From Thermofilaceae archaeon (lineage in GTDB: Archaea > Thermoproteota > Thermoprotei > Thermofilales > B69-G16): a DNA stretch of 13,095 nt. Position 1 is the first letter of the stretch; each line of letters begins with the position of its first letter. The stretch is taken from the NCBI GenBank assembly GCA_027017165.1, contig JALURF010000037.1:1-13095 (forward strand), written 5' to 3'. The notes below the pieces were generated by a model that saw nothing but the letters and a program-made list of their open reading frames with translations, did no database searches and was not told where the DNA came from. The position numbers and the translations under genes are program-made. Of this stretch, positions 1-7,394 are shown one piece after another.

Positions 1-45
1 CTGAGAGAGACCGAGAGAGAAGCGCGCAAAATCTCGACAAGATAG
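1..45 (+). CDS. Possible C-terminal end of an upstream protein (partial)
   Basis: The first frame is open from the window edge and ends at a TAG at 43-45, reading LRETEREARKISTR. The highly charged tail is plausible as a protein end and is followed by an AT-rich, non-coding-looking spacer. Fourteen codons are far too few to identify a family, and an open stretch this short can occur by chance. The GAGAGA runs in it could equally belong to a non-coding region. Low confidence. Confidence 0.22.
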   Translation: MRETEREARKISTR

Positions 46-183
46 CTCGTTCTACACCGTTTTTGAAATATTATTAAAATAATATATCAGTTAATGCATT
101 TTCTATATCGGAGATTACGTTCAGTTAACTCTCTAAGTTCTGCTATTATTCTAGTTTACAGTAATAATACTTAGGTTAGAGTT
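46..183 (+). promoter_or_regulatory. AT-rich upstream region of gins23-mcm
   Basis: No gene is seen in this spacer. It holds an 8-bp inverted repeat (ATATTATT, AA spacer, AATAATAT) at 68-85 and an 8-bp direct repeat TCAGTTAA at 87-94 and 121-128. TATA-like candidates are TTCTATAT at 101-108 and AGTTTACA at 153-160. The latter lies about 26 nt ahead of the gins23 ATG and would give a leaderless transcript, which fits the lack of a clear SD sequence before that ATG. The assignment of the promoter is inference. Confidence 0.4.
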
Positions 184-741
184 ATGGAAAGAACGGATCT
201 AGTCTCAATTATAACAAAAGAGGTTGAGGTACCGGTAAGAGTTAAAAAGAAAATACCTAAGATACCGTTGGGAGTATTCGAAATTAATCTAAAAGAAGGC
301 ATTACAATAGATGTTCCGGTTAGAATAGCCGAAGTCTTGGTGGAGAAGGGACTTGCTGAGATCGATCCTGAGCATTTATTTACATTTTCGGAAATTAATA
401 AGATCAGATGGAGAGAAGAGAAAACGGCGGAATTGCAGCCGTTGGATGAGAATTTTTATGTAAAAGCTCGTTATACATTGAAAAAATTAAACGAAGAGTT
501 AATTAAGAAGCAAGAATTAGATCCTAAGCTTTTAAAATTGCATAGGATGATGAGAGGACTTCTTGTCGATATAGTCAAAAGACGAATATATAAGATTGTA
601 AACATGGCCTTAGCCGACCCCCATCCTTCCCGTAGTTTAATGAAGCTAATGACAAAAGAAGAGCGGTACTTCTACGTCAGAATATGCGATATACTCCAAA
701 CATGGGAGAACACGCTTATAAAATACGTGGAGGGCGGATAA
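184..741 (+). CDS. gins23: GINS complex subunit, Gins23 type
   Basis: This is a subunit of the archaeal GINS complex, which binds MCM (and the Cdc45/GAN-type partner) to form the CMG-like replicative helicase at the fork. The 185-residue product has a small beta-rich domain first (about residues 15-65, with PKIPLGVFEINLKEG and VPVRIAEVLVEKG), followed by a helical domain (about 80-185, from LQPLDENFYVKARYTLKKL to the WENTLIKYV end). That B-then-A order is the Gins23 (Sld5-Psf paralogue) order; Gins51/15 has the helical domain first. Linkage to mcm, as in Sulfolobus, supports the call. The gene is probably co-transcribed with mcm; only 2 nt separate its TAA from the mcm GTG. The ATG at 184 has no clear SD, suggesting leaderless translation. 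Subtype is inferred from domain order and context rather than alignment. Confidence 0.85.
   Translation: MERTDLVSIITKEVEVPVRVKKKIPKIPLGVFEINLKEGITIDVPVRIAEVLVEKGLAEIDPEHLFTFSEINKIRWREEKTAELQPLDENFYVKARYTLKKLNEELIKKQELDPKLLKLHRMMRGLLVDIVKRRIYKIVNMALADPHPSRSLMKLMTKEERYFYVRICDILQTWENTLIKYVEGG
729..733 (+). promoter_or_regulatory. Ribosome binding site for mcm (GGAGG)
   Basis: GGAGG lies in the last codons of gins23, 10 nt before the GTG at 744. It decides the mcm start: the more upstream in-frame ATGs at 684 and 702 would overlap gins23 by up to 58 nt, lack such a site, and add about 20 residues that are not MCM-like. Confidence 0.7.
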
Positions 742-743
742 AA

Positions 744-2837
744 GTGGTGGAGGCTCCTGTATCCTTAGAGAGAGTTGATCCACGAAGCAGATTCGTGGAT
801 TTCCTTAAGACTTTTGAAGATGATAGCGGCTATAAGTACAGGAAACGTATAAGCCAGATGATTCTCGAAAAGAGCATATCCCTAGTTATAGACTTCGATG
901 ATTTATTGGCTTTCGACGAGGAACTAGCGAATCTTCTCATAGACAACCCAGTACCTATTCTTGAAGAAGCTGGAAAAGCCATAAAGGATGTAATGGTGGT
1001 TGAAAACGCTGAATACGCCAATTCTGTCGAAAAATTTGTAGCCAGAATTAGAGGATTGCCCGAAAATTTGCGAGTACCGCTGAGAAGGCTGCGAGCTGTA
1101 CACATAAACAAACTGATCTCAGTTGAGGGAATAGTCACTAGAATGACCCCTGTAAAACAACAGTTAGTAGTAGCGCGGTTTAAATGTAGAGAATGCGGTG
1201 AAGAGATCGAGGAACCGCAGACTGGGAGAGGGTTAAAAGCTCCTCTCGTCTGTCCGGTGTGCCAAGCGCAGGGGAAAAAAAGAAGTTCTTTTGATTTGGT
1301 ATTAGAGCGGTCTAAGTACATAGATTGGCAGAAATTCGTTCTCCAGGAAAAACCCGAAGAACTGCCTCCAGGTCAACTGCCTCGGTCGTTAGAGGTTATC
1401 TTAAAAGAAGATTTAGTCGATATAGTTAGACCCGGCGATAGAGTAACTGTGACAGGAGTACTCGCCATTGCAGAGGATAAAGCGATACGCAAGGACCAGC
1501 CGCCAATATTTTACACGTACATGAACGCAAATTACGTAGAAGTGGCTTCTAAAGAAAATATCGATGTTGAAATAACTTCTGAAGATGAGTTAAAAATCCT
1601 TGAGTTGGCGAAGAGGAAGGATATAAGAGAGCTGATTGTTAATTCGATAGCTCCATCCATATATGGCTATAAAGAGATAAAGAAAGCAGTAGCGCTTTTG
1701 CTTTTTGGAGGAGTTCCCAAAATATATCCTGACGGCGTCAGAGTGAGAGGAGATATACACGTTCTACTAGTGGGAGATCCCGGTACTGCAAAATCTCAAA
1801 TTCTAAGATACGCTTCTTCGATAGCTCCTCGAGGAATCTACACTACTGGCAAAGGATCGACGGCCGCGGGCTTAACAGCGGCGGTTATAAGGGAAAAGAG
1901 GACGGGCGATTTCTATCTAGAAGCTGGCGCCCTTGTATTGGCGGATGGAGGAGTAGCCTGTATAGACGAATTCGATAAAATGGATCCTCGAGATAGGGTA
2001 AGTATTCACGAAGCAATGGAACAACAAACTATAAGTATTGCAAAAGCGGGAATCGTGGCTACGCTGAATGCGCGTGCATCCATACTAGCAGCGGCGAACC
2101 CCGCGTTTGGTAGGTACATACTTGAAAGGTCGGTTGTGGAGAATATAGACCTGCCCGTCACGATATTGTCTAGATTCGACCTAATATTCGTTATCACTGA
2201 TAGGCCAGATAAAGAGGAAGATCGCAAACTAGCTGAATACGTACTTGATTTTCACAGGTATAAATATGTAGATGTGTTTGAAAACACTATTCCTCCGGAG
2301 GTCTTAAAGAAGTATATAGCTTATGCACGTCAACACGTTAAACCTAGGCTCTCTGAGGAGGCTAAGAAAAAACTAGTAGAATTCTACGTAGATATGCGTT
2401 CCAGGAGCGAAGATCCTAGTAATCCGATAACTATTACTCCGAGACAATTAGAGGCTTTAGTAAGATTAGCCGAAGCTCATGCTAAAATGGCGTTAAGCAA
2501 TGTCGTTACAGTTGAGGACGCTGAGGCAGCTATTGAGCTCATGCTTTATATGCTGAGGAAAGTGGGGATGGATGTTAAAACTAAAGCTATTGATATAGAC
2601 ATCATAATGACTGGACAGCCTAAATCTAAGAGAGATAAAATACTGAAGATAATAGATATTATAACCGATATGATAAAAGAGAATAATAACGAACCGGTGA
2701 AAAAGGAAGATGTAATCCAGCGAGCTATCGCTCTCGGCTTCGAGCGGCACTTTGTAGAGAAAGTTATTGAAAAATTACAAGATAGCGGAGAACTGCTAGA
2801 GCCCAAGCCGGGCTACATTCTTAAAACTATTCTCTAG
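744..2837 (+). CDS. mcm: Replicative DNA helicase MCM
   Basis: This is the hexameric 3'-5' replicative helicase (AAA+ ATPase). With the GTG start at 744 it is 697 residues, close to the Sulfolobus MCM length. The N-terminal domain carries a C-x2-C / C-x2-C zinc binding site (C148, C151, C170, C173) and the conserved IDWQKFVLQE and PGQLPRSLE segments of the OB fold. The AAA+ core has Walker A GDPGTAKSQ (344-352), Walker B ending in IDEFDKM (D408, E409), sensor-1 AAANPAFGRY, and the SRFD arginine finger (R477). A winged-helix tail (about 630-697) ends in PGYILKTIL. An alternative start is ATG 684 (717 residues), disfavoured by the SD position and the gins23 overlap. It is the second gene of the gins23-mcm unit and converges on hel308 with only 5 bp between the stop codons, leaving no room for separate terminators. 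Confidence 0.97.
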   Translation: MVEAPVSLERVDPRSRFVDFLKTFEDDSGYKYRKRISQMILEKSISLVIDFDDLLAFDEELANLLIDNPVPILEEAGKAIKDVMVVENAEYANSVEKFVARIRGLPENLRVPLRRLRAVHINKLISVEGIVTRMTPVKQQLVVARFKCRECGEEIEEPQTGRGLKAPLVCPVCQAQGKKRSSFDLVLERSKYIDWQKFVLQEKPEELPPGQLPRSLEVILKEDLVDIVRPGDRVTVTGVLAIAEDKAIRKDQPPIFYTYMNANYVEVASKENIDVEITSEDELKILELAKRKDIRELIVNSIAPSIYGYKEIKKAVALLLFGGVPKIYPDGVRVRGDIHVLLVGDPGTAKSQILRYASSIAPRGIYTTGKGSTAAGLTAAVIREKRTGDFYLEAGALVLADGGVACIDEFDKMDPRDRVSIHEAMEQQTISIAKAGIVATLNARASILAAANPAFGRYILERSVVENIDLPVTILSRFDLIFVITDRPDKEEDRKLAEYVLDFHRYKYVDVFENTIPPEVLKKYIAYARQHVKPRLSEEAKKKLVEFYVDMRSRSEDPSNPITITPRQLEALVRLAEAHAKMALSNVVTVEDAEAAIELMLYMLRKVGMDVKTKAIDIDIIMTGQPKSKRDKILKIIDIITDMIKENNNEPVKKEDVIQRAIALGFERHFVEKVIEKLQDSGELLEPKPGYILKTIL

Positions 2838-2842
2838 ACAAA

Positions 2843-5032
2843 CTAGAAATAATCTTCGATCCTTATTTCTCGCTCAATTACAGTAGAGACTTCTTCTCTC
2901 AATCCCTCCAGGTATTCTTTAATACTTTTAGCCAGTCTCGGTCCTATCAGAGGTAATCTACTTAAATCGCTAACACTAGCTCTGCTTAAATCTTCTAAGC
3001 TTCTATATCCATTTTCATACAATATTCTAGCCCTAACTCTCCCTATGCCTTTAATCTTTATTATTTCTAGAAGCTCGCTTTTCACGCCGTATTTTACTCT
3101 TTGTCTAAGCTCCAACAAATTAGCGACGTGAGAGTATAGCCCTAATTCTTTCGCTAATTCAGATGCTGAATACACTAACCACTCGGCAGTTTGCGTAATA
3201 GCGTATATATCTCCTGGTCCTACATCGTAACTTATAATTATTTGATCATCGCTAACCTCATTTATCCAATCTTCAAGCAACTTAGCAGTCTTAATACTTG
3301 AAAGGAACACCCGATACTCTTCCTCACCCATAGGCTCTTCCACGAATAACTCGCCTGCTCGAAGGCCTAAGATCTTCTCGTATTTCTCGAGTTCCCGTCT
3401 CCGTATATGAAGTTTAGGAATATCAGGGGTTAAAGCTATAAGATGTAGGTAGGCGAAGGGGGTAGCCTTTTCCCTTCTTTTTAATCCTTTAATGATCGTA
3501 GTCGCGGTCTCTATGTCTATATAGAGCTGGGATATTCGCCTTCCCAGAGGTGTGGCTTTTATTTCTCCATTTCTTATAGATACTAGGTTGTCTCTATGGA
3601 GATATCTGATACTGTCGTCTACTATCTCTACTAGATCTTCTACTGCAAATTGATGTGCGTAGAAGGTAAATCTGAGGATTTGCTGTAATTCATGCTTATT
3701 ACTGGCAAAATCGGAGGCTATACTAGCTAAAATATGAGTTCTAAGTATTCGCTCAGAAGCCATTTGAGAAGATATTCTCTCGGGTTTAGCGTGAATATAG
3801 TTTTCCAAAAGATAATCCATTTCGTCAGCAGTTCTAGCTATGAGTATCGCCTCGCCGTATTTGTCATACTGGGGTCTTCCAGCCCTGCCTGCCATTTGTT
3901 TATATTCTAGAACAGGTATGGGTTCAAAGTATCCGAGTTCTGGGTTATACCGCCGGTAACTTGCTATAATTACACGTCTAGCGGGCAAGTTTACTCCCGC
4001 TGCTAGGGTTGGGGTTGCACACACGACTTTTAACTTAGCTTCTCTAAAAGCATCCTCTATTATCTTTCGAGTTCTGTGCGAAAGTCCCGCGTGATGGAAT
4101 GCGACTCCTTTCTGCATGTACTCAGCTAAATTTTCAGTAATCCTATTTTTCTCTAGGGACAGAATCTCTCTAGCCTTCTCGACCAAATAGCGGTTATCCT
4201 CATGTGTTAAAAATCTCTTAACTTTATCTGCGAGTCTTCTCGCATAGCTTACCGTATTGCCTCTCGTATTAGCGAAGACTAAAACCTGTCCTTTATTACT
4301 TAGGCAGTCAACAACCAGGTTATCCAACGGGTTAGAATAGGGCTCAGATATAACAATTCTAGAGTTATCGTTGAATAGTATTTCTCCAGAAAAATAAACT
4401 CCTTCTTTAAGAACCACGGGACGCCAATCCGTTTTTACAAGCTCAGCTTTAAGCCATTCAGCCACCTCCTTTGCATTTCTTATTGTAGCACTGAGAGCCA
4501 GAATCTGAAGACTAGAATTAACTTTTCTCAGTTTTGCTAATACCATCTCGAGCGTAGGGCCTCTTTTGGGATCTCGAATTAGATGAATTTCATCCGCGAT
4601 TATCAAAGTCACGTATCGCAGCCATTTCGCTCTATGCCTTAACAAACTGTCAGCTTTTTCGTTAGTAGTAATTATCCAGTCGTAATCACCAAGCCATGGA
4701 TCGTCGCTATCATAGTCTCCAGTACTTAACGCGGTTTTTATACCGAGTTTTTCGTATTGAGTAAAAGCATAGTATTTCTCATTCGCTAATGCTCTTAAAG
4801 GAGTTAAGTATAGAACTTTTCCCCCAAGGTCTAGTATATGTTTTAAAGCTCCTATTTCAGCTATCAGGGTTTTTCCGGAGGCTGTAGGGGAACACACAAC
4901 TAAATTCTTATATCTCAACAATCCCCTTTTGATGGCTAACTCCTGTGGAGGAAATAACTTTTTAATTCCCCTAGCCAAGAGGACCTTTATAGCGCTCTCC
5001 GGCAGGTCCAGTTCTTCTACATACATGGCCAT
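2843..5032 (-). CDS. hel308: ATP-dependent DNA helicase Hel308 (Ski2-like, SF2)
   Basis: Hel308 is a 3'-5' superfamily 2 helicase acting on stalled forks and recombination intermediates; it is related to eukaryotic HELQ/PolQ helicase domains. The 729-residue product has the Q motif (FPPQ, Q30), Walker A SPTASGKT (48-55), DEIH box (147-150), motif III SAT (181-183), AFHHAGLSHR, ATPTLAAGVNLP, and motif VI QMAGRAGR (379-386). These are followed by the winged-helix and ratchet domains and a C-terminal helix-hairpin-helix region (IKGIGRVRARILYENGY and LSRLPLIGPRLAKSI). The ATG at 5032 gives MAMYVEELDLP; the ATG at 5026 is equally possible. A TATA-like box about 30 nt upstream suggests a near-leaderless mRNA separate from the tRNA gene. 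Length and motifs are complete. Confidence 0.95.
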   Translation of the reverse strand: MAMYVEELDLPESAIKVLLARGIKKLFPPQELAIKRGLLRYKNLVVCSPTASGKTLIAEIGALKHILDLGGKVLYLTPLRALANEKYYAFTQYEKLGIKTALSTGDYDSDDPWLGDYDWIITTNEKADSLLRHRAKWLRYVTLIIADEIHLIRDPKRGPTLEMVLAKLRKVNSSLQILALSATIRNAKEVAEWLKAELVKTDWRPVVLKEGVYFSGEILFNDNSRIVISEPYSNPLDNLVVDCLSNKGQVLVFANTRGNTVSYARRLADKVKRFLTHEDNRYLVEKAREILSLEKNRITENLAEYMQKGVAFHHAGLSHRTRKIIEDAFREAKLKVVCATPTLAAGVNLPARRVIIASYRRYNPELGYFEPIPVLEYKQMAGRAGRPQYDKYGEAILIARTADEMDYLLENYIHAKPERISSQMASERILRTHILASIASDFASNKHELQQILRFTFYAHQFAVEDLVEIVDDSIRYLHRDNLVSIRNGEIKATPLGRRISQLYIDIETATTIIKGLKRREKATPFAYLHLIALTPDIPKLHIRRRELEKYEKILGLRAGELFVEEPMGEEEYRVFLSSIKTAKLLEDWINEVSDDQIIISYDVGPGDIYAITQTAEWLVYSASELAKELGLYSHVANLLELRQRVKYGVKSELLEIIKIKGIGRVRARILYENGYRSLEDLSRASVSDLSRLPLIGPRLAKSIKEYLEGLREEVSTVIEREIRIEDYF

Positions 5033-5059
5033 TACTAACCATAGAGTATGTTACGCAAA

Positions 5060-5066
5060 CTTAAAG
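5060..5066 (-). promoter_or_regulatory. TATA-like box for hel308
   Basis: CTTTAAG on the minus strand lies with its centre about 31 nt before the ATG at 5032, placing the expected transcription start around 5037 and giving a leaderless or nearly leaderless message. No SD is present before the start. Position and sequence only; not tested. Confidence 0.45.
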
Positions 5067-5096
5067 GTAGCTGTTGGGAGAATGAATATGGAGGTA

Positions 5097-5197
5097 TGGG
5101 GCCGCCGGGATTTGAACCCGGGATTCGGCCGCGAAGCAATGCTTCGCGCTCACCAGCGCCCCAGGCTGGCATCCTTTCCAAGCTAGACGACGGCCCC
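5097..5197 (-). tRNA. tRNA-Pro (anticodon GGG) with a variable-region insertion
   Basis: Cloverleaf on the minus strand: acceptor GGGGCCG/CGGCCCC with discriminator A73 (5097), D arm with G18 G19 and two wobble pairs (G10-T25, T13-G22), anticodon stem CCAGC/GCTGG, loop CTGGGGC with anticodon GGG (5160-5162), and T arm CCGGG-TTCAAAT-CCCGG. It decodes CCC and CCU proline codons. Between position 43 and the T stem are 31 nt instead of the usual 5. Removing 26 nt leaves the variable loop TGATC and a 75-nt tRNA. CCA is not encoded (the next bases are TAC), so the CCA-adding enzyme encoded nearby would be needed. A TATA box sits 27 nt upstream. The anticodon and overall sequence fit archaeal tRNA-Pro, not a class II tRNA. 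Confidence 0.93.
5124..5149 (-). other. Probable 26-nt tRNA intron between positions 46 and 47
   Basis: Read on the minus strand, exon bases TGGT (5155-5152) can pair, with two G-U pairs, with intron bases GCCG (5129-5126). The 3-nt bulges GAG (5151-5149) and AAT (5125-5123) follow each strand of that helix, and the inner helix is a perfect 8-bp stem CGCGAAGC/GCTTCGCG with an ATT loop. Cutting each bulge after its second base removes exactly 26 nt and restores a 5-nt variable loop. This is the geometry of archaeal tRNA splicing endonuclease substrates. The outer helix is not formed, and the central helix competes with the anticodon stem, so it is a relaxed motif. An unspliced long variable arm is the alternative. 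Confidence 0.75.
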
Positions 5198-5220
5198 CAT
5201 CATATATGTGAATGGTTGGA

Positions 5221-5227
5221 TTTATAA
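5221..5227 (-). promoter_or_regulatory. TATA box of the tRNA-Pro gene
   Basis: TTATAAA on the minus strand is centred about 27 nt upstream of the mature 5' end at 5197, in the 35-nt gap after the kinase gene. This spacing fits transcription starting at or a few bases before the tRNA, independently of the operon upstream. Confidence 0.6.
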
Positions 5228-5232
5228 TTTGT

Positions 5233-5976
5233 TCAAGCGAGATTCATCGCTTTAAGTATATCTAAGTATAAGCTTTCGCATCGTTTCTTCTTATACTCCC
5301 TTAACAGCTCTTTTAACTTTTCTAAATCTTCGATCTTTAAAAGTTTCAATACTTTTCCTGTTATAGCGCTATCTCTATACAAGAGAAAAGCCAATACCTG
5401 TGTCAAGTTACTCTTTCTAGTTCTAGTGCTTACGGTTTCAAAATCTAAAATGACGGGTCTATCGCCGGATACTATTATGTGATTTTTCGGACTAGCCAGC
5501 TCCAAGTGACATATGCCAAGTGTATCCATTAAGAACAGCATATCCAGCAATTTCTTTAAAACTTCTTTGAAAAGACGCCGATCCTTCACTTGCATTATCC
5601 ACTCTCCTATGCTGATTCCATCTATATGCTCCATTACAAGGATATCTTTCGTATAATCTAGCAGTCTGGGGCCAATGCCATACTTATTAACTTCTTTAAG
5701 AATCATCGCTTCCCTAAGCAAATCTTTCCTATCGGAATCCGTTCTTCTAATTTTTAATACTACTTTCCTCCCTCGGTACAGAGCTTTAACAACCACGCTT
5801 GTGCAGCCTTTACCAAGCACCTTAAATTTTCCTAATTGAATCCTACCTTCAGAAAGTATACGCTCTACACCGAGTTTTTCTAGCTGTTTTAAGCGCTCTT
5901 TACAAGTATTCCTATCCGGGTTGGGATAGCATATTACGATTTCAGGAAAGTCTTCATTCAAATTTGGCTTTTTCAT
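5233..5976 (-). CDS. Atypical Ser/Thr protein kinase-like protein (COG2112-like)
   Basis: Predicted small protein kinase of a mostly archaeal family; its substrate is unknown. The 247-residue product has a roughly 45-residue N-terminal extension, then a glycine-rich loop LGKGCTSVVVKAL (from residue 54), the ATP-binding lysine K75 (VVLKIRR), a likely helix-C glutamate E89, and a hinge VMEHIDG (114-120). The catalytic-loop equivalent is HLELASPKN (157-165) and the metal-binding motif is DFE (178-180). The HRD aspartate is thus replaced by Glu159; from memory the related COG2112 proteins carry a similar H-G-E. It is the last gene of the operon: its ATG lies inside the end of the CCA-adding enzyme gene (23-nt overlap), with no SD. 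The overlap suggests translational coupling and a link to RNA maturation, but that is inference. A TTG at 5961 is an alternative start. Confidence 0.75.
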   Translation of the reverse strand: MKKPNLNEDFPEIVICYPNPDRNTCKERLKQLEKLGVERILSEGRIQLGKFKVLGKGCTSVVVKALYRGRKVVLKIRRTDSDRKDLLREAMILKEVNKYGIGPRLLDYTKDILVMEHIDGISIGEWIMQVKDRRLFKEVLKKLLDMLFLMDTLGICHLELASPKNHIIVSGDRPVILDFETVSTRTRKSNLTQVLAFLLYRDSAITGKVLKLLKIEDLEKLKELLREYKKKRCESLYLDILKAMNLA

Positions 5977-7390
5977 GTCTTAACCAATGAGGTTTTTTAA
6001 TTAACCAATTGTAGAGGTATTCTTTAAATCCCTTCTTATCTAAATATTTCAAAATTTCGGCTCCTTGAAGTATTTCCATCTTCTTTGATAAACTCTCCAA
6101 TACGTGTTTTCCAAGCCTTGCTTCGTGAAAACGGTCCTTTAAAAGATCTGAGACGGTCGAATATTTTCTTTTTCTAAAAACAATCCATCTATCGTTCTCA
6201 ATGTATGGTCCAGATATCGTATCTGGGGATCCTAAATACTTTTCTAGAAAAGAATCAACATTTTTCGATGTAACCGGAGGACCATAGTGTTTTTCTATAG
6301 TAGGAAGTTCGGCGTTCTCTAACTCGAATAGGAAAAAAAGGTCGTTCTCTTCCGATAACCACGCGCCCTTTGATAGTACTTTGAAATCAAATCGTTTAAT
6401 TAAGCGCTCTAACCCGTCCAGGCTTTTGTAAATCTGACCCCATATTATGTCCTCTGCCAATTTTGGAATTTTAGTCAATACCACGACTATATCTGTTCCC
6501 CGTTTTTCTAGAAGTGATGATACATTTTCTTTAGCTATAAATTGTTTAGGTGGAAAGAAGAAATCTAAACTGGGGGTCTTAAGGAACTCTCTAGAGGCGG
6601 CTATGAATTCACACATCTTCTGTATGGAGAGAGCCGAAGCAACGTTCCGATTCTTATCTATGGGGTCTATAACTACCATAGCTCCTGGCATTATCCTCAA
6701 AAGCTTTTTCTTCTCCCTTTCCTTGTAGAAGTGTTCTATATCTATAAACACTCGTCGGGGCGTCCACTTGGAGGCGTTCTTTAAAACCTCATAGAAAGAG
6801 CCGTAGTATATTACCAGTAACTCGGCCAGATATCCGGAAAATCCCTGTACTTTAATTTCAGCCCCATAAACTCCTATGCCTTTCATAAACCTTTTTAGAA
6901 CTCTGATCTCAGATTTGAGTTTTTCATTAATGCGGGAGATTACATATCGTGTATGAAATGGGGTTCTGTCGACAGGAGATATGATTTTGTCCGGGGAGGC
7001 TACTTTAAATGCCGGGACTATATCAACTGTAAGCCCGCTTACCTCAGCCTCTATATATGGATGAGTAGCATATCTCTCAAAACATTTTCCTCCTATTCTC
7101 TCTACCGCCTGCCTAGCTATCATCAATCCGTAATAACCTAGGCTATCCTCGGGTATATCAGGTGGAAATAGAATGAAAATATCAACGTCAGCCTCTCCAG
7201 ATAGCCAAGTGTCTTTTGCATAAGATCCCACAATTTCTATGCTATAATCTATACCGTAATCTTTCTTTACCTCATGAAGCGAATCTATTACCTTTTTAAC
7301 TATTAACGAAATTCTCTCTCTTTCAGAACTAGTAGGAGTGATTTTTGCTAAAACTTGTCTTACTATTTCGAAAATTCGTTCTTCAGACAT
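5954..7390 (-). CDS. cca: CCA-adding enzyme (archaeal tRNA nucleotidyltransferase, class I)
   Basis: The enzyme adds and repairs the 3'-CCA of tRNAs using CTP and ATP without a nucleic acid template. The nucleotidyltransferase head shows IVGSYAKDTWLSGEADVDIFILF, split as GSYA followed by the DVD metal pair (D68, D70), and the third carboxylate D123 in TVDIVPAFK. Further family blocks are DRTPFHTRYV, YGAEIKVQGFSGYLAELLVIYYGSF (read as two adjacent blocks), DPIDKNRNVASALS and PSLDFFFPPK. From the ATG at 7390 it is 478 residues, near the usual 430-460. An upstream in-frame ATG at 7417 would overlap thpR by 23 nt and add nine residues; neither start has an SD. I prefer 7390 because it leaves a 4-nt gap to thpR and begins like family members. 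A neighbouring tRNA lacks encoded CCA. Confidence 0.94.
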   Translation of the reverse strand: MSEERIFEIVRQVLAKITPTSSERERISLIVKKVIDSLHEVKKDYGIDYSIEIVGSYAKDTWLSGEADVDIFILFPPDIPEDSLGYYGLMIARQAVERIGGKCFERYATHPYIEAEVSGLTVDIVPAFKVASPDKIISPVDRTPFHTRYVISRINEKLKSEIRVLKRFMKGIGVYGAEIKVQGFSGYLAELLVIYYGSFYEVLKNASKWTPRRVFIDIEHFYKEREKKKLLRIMPGAMVVIDPIDKNRNVASALSIQKMCEFIAASREFLKTPSLDFFFPPKQFIAKENVSSLLEKRGTDIVVVLTKIPKLAEDIIWGQIYKSLDGLERLIKRFDFKVLSKGAWLSEENDLFFLFELENAELPTIEKHYGPPVTSKNVDSFLEKYLGSPDTISGPYIENDRWIVFRKRKYSTVSDLLKDRFHEARLGKHVLESLSKKMEILQGAEILKYLDKKGFKEYLYNWLIKKPHWLRHEKAKFE

Positions 7391-7394
7391 TTCG

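Noticed and set aside
684..743. ATG at 684 or 702 as the start of mcm
   Set aside because: These codons lie deep in gins23 and lack an SD site, whereas GGAGG sits 10 nt before the GTG at 744 and the protein from there begins like other archaeal MCMs.
830..1321. A 163-codon minus-strand frame inside mcm
   Set aside because: It is a shadow of the mcm coding sequence; the sequence is serine- and threonine-rich and lacks any recognisable domain, while the plus strand matches MCM throughout.
5131..5147. Hairpin next to the tRNA as a terminator or an attachment site
   Set aside because: The GCGAAGC palindrome lies wholly within the tRNA gene between the anticodon and T arms, has no T-run, and is not duplicated elsewhere in the window; no integrase is present.
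5126..5155. Long variable arm of a class II tRNA (Leu or Ser)
   Set aside because: The anticodon is GGG and the rest of the tRNA matches archaeal tRNA-Pro; removing 26 nt restores a normal 5-nt variable loop with bulge geometry, so an intron explains it better.
4929..5186. An 85-codon plus-strand frame running through the hel308 start, its promoter and the tRNA
   Set aside because: It crosses a structured tRNA gene and the antisense start of hel308, shows no family signature, and its codons are explained by those features.
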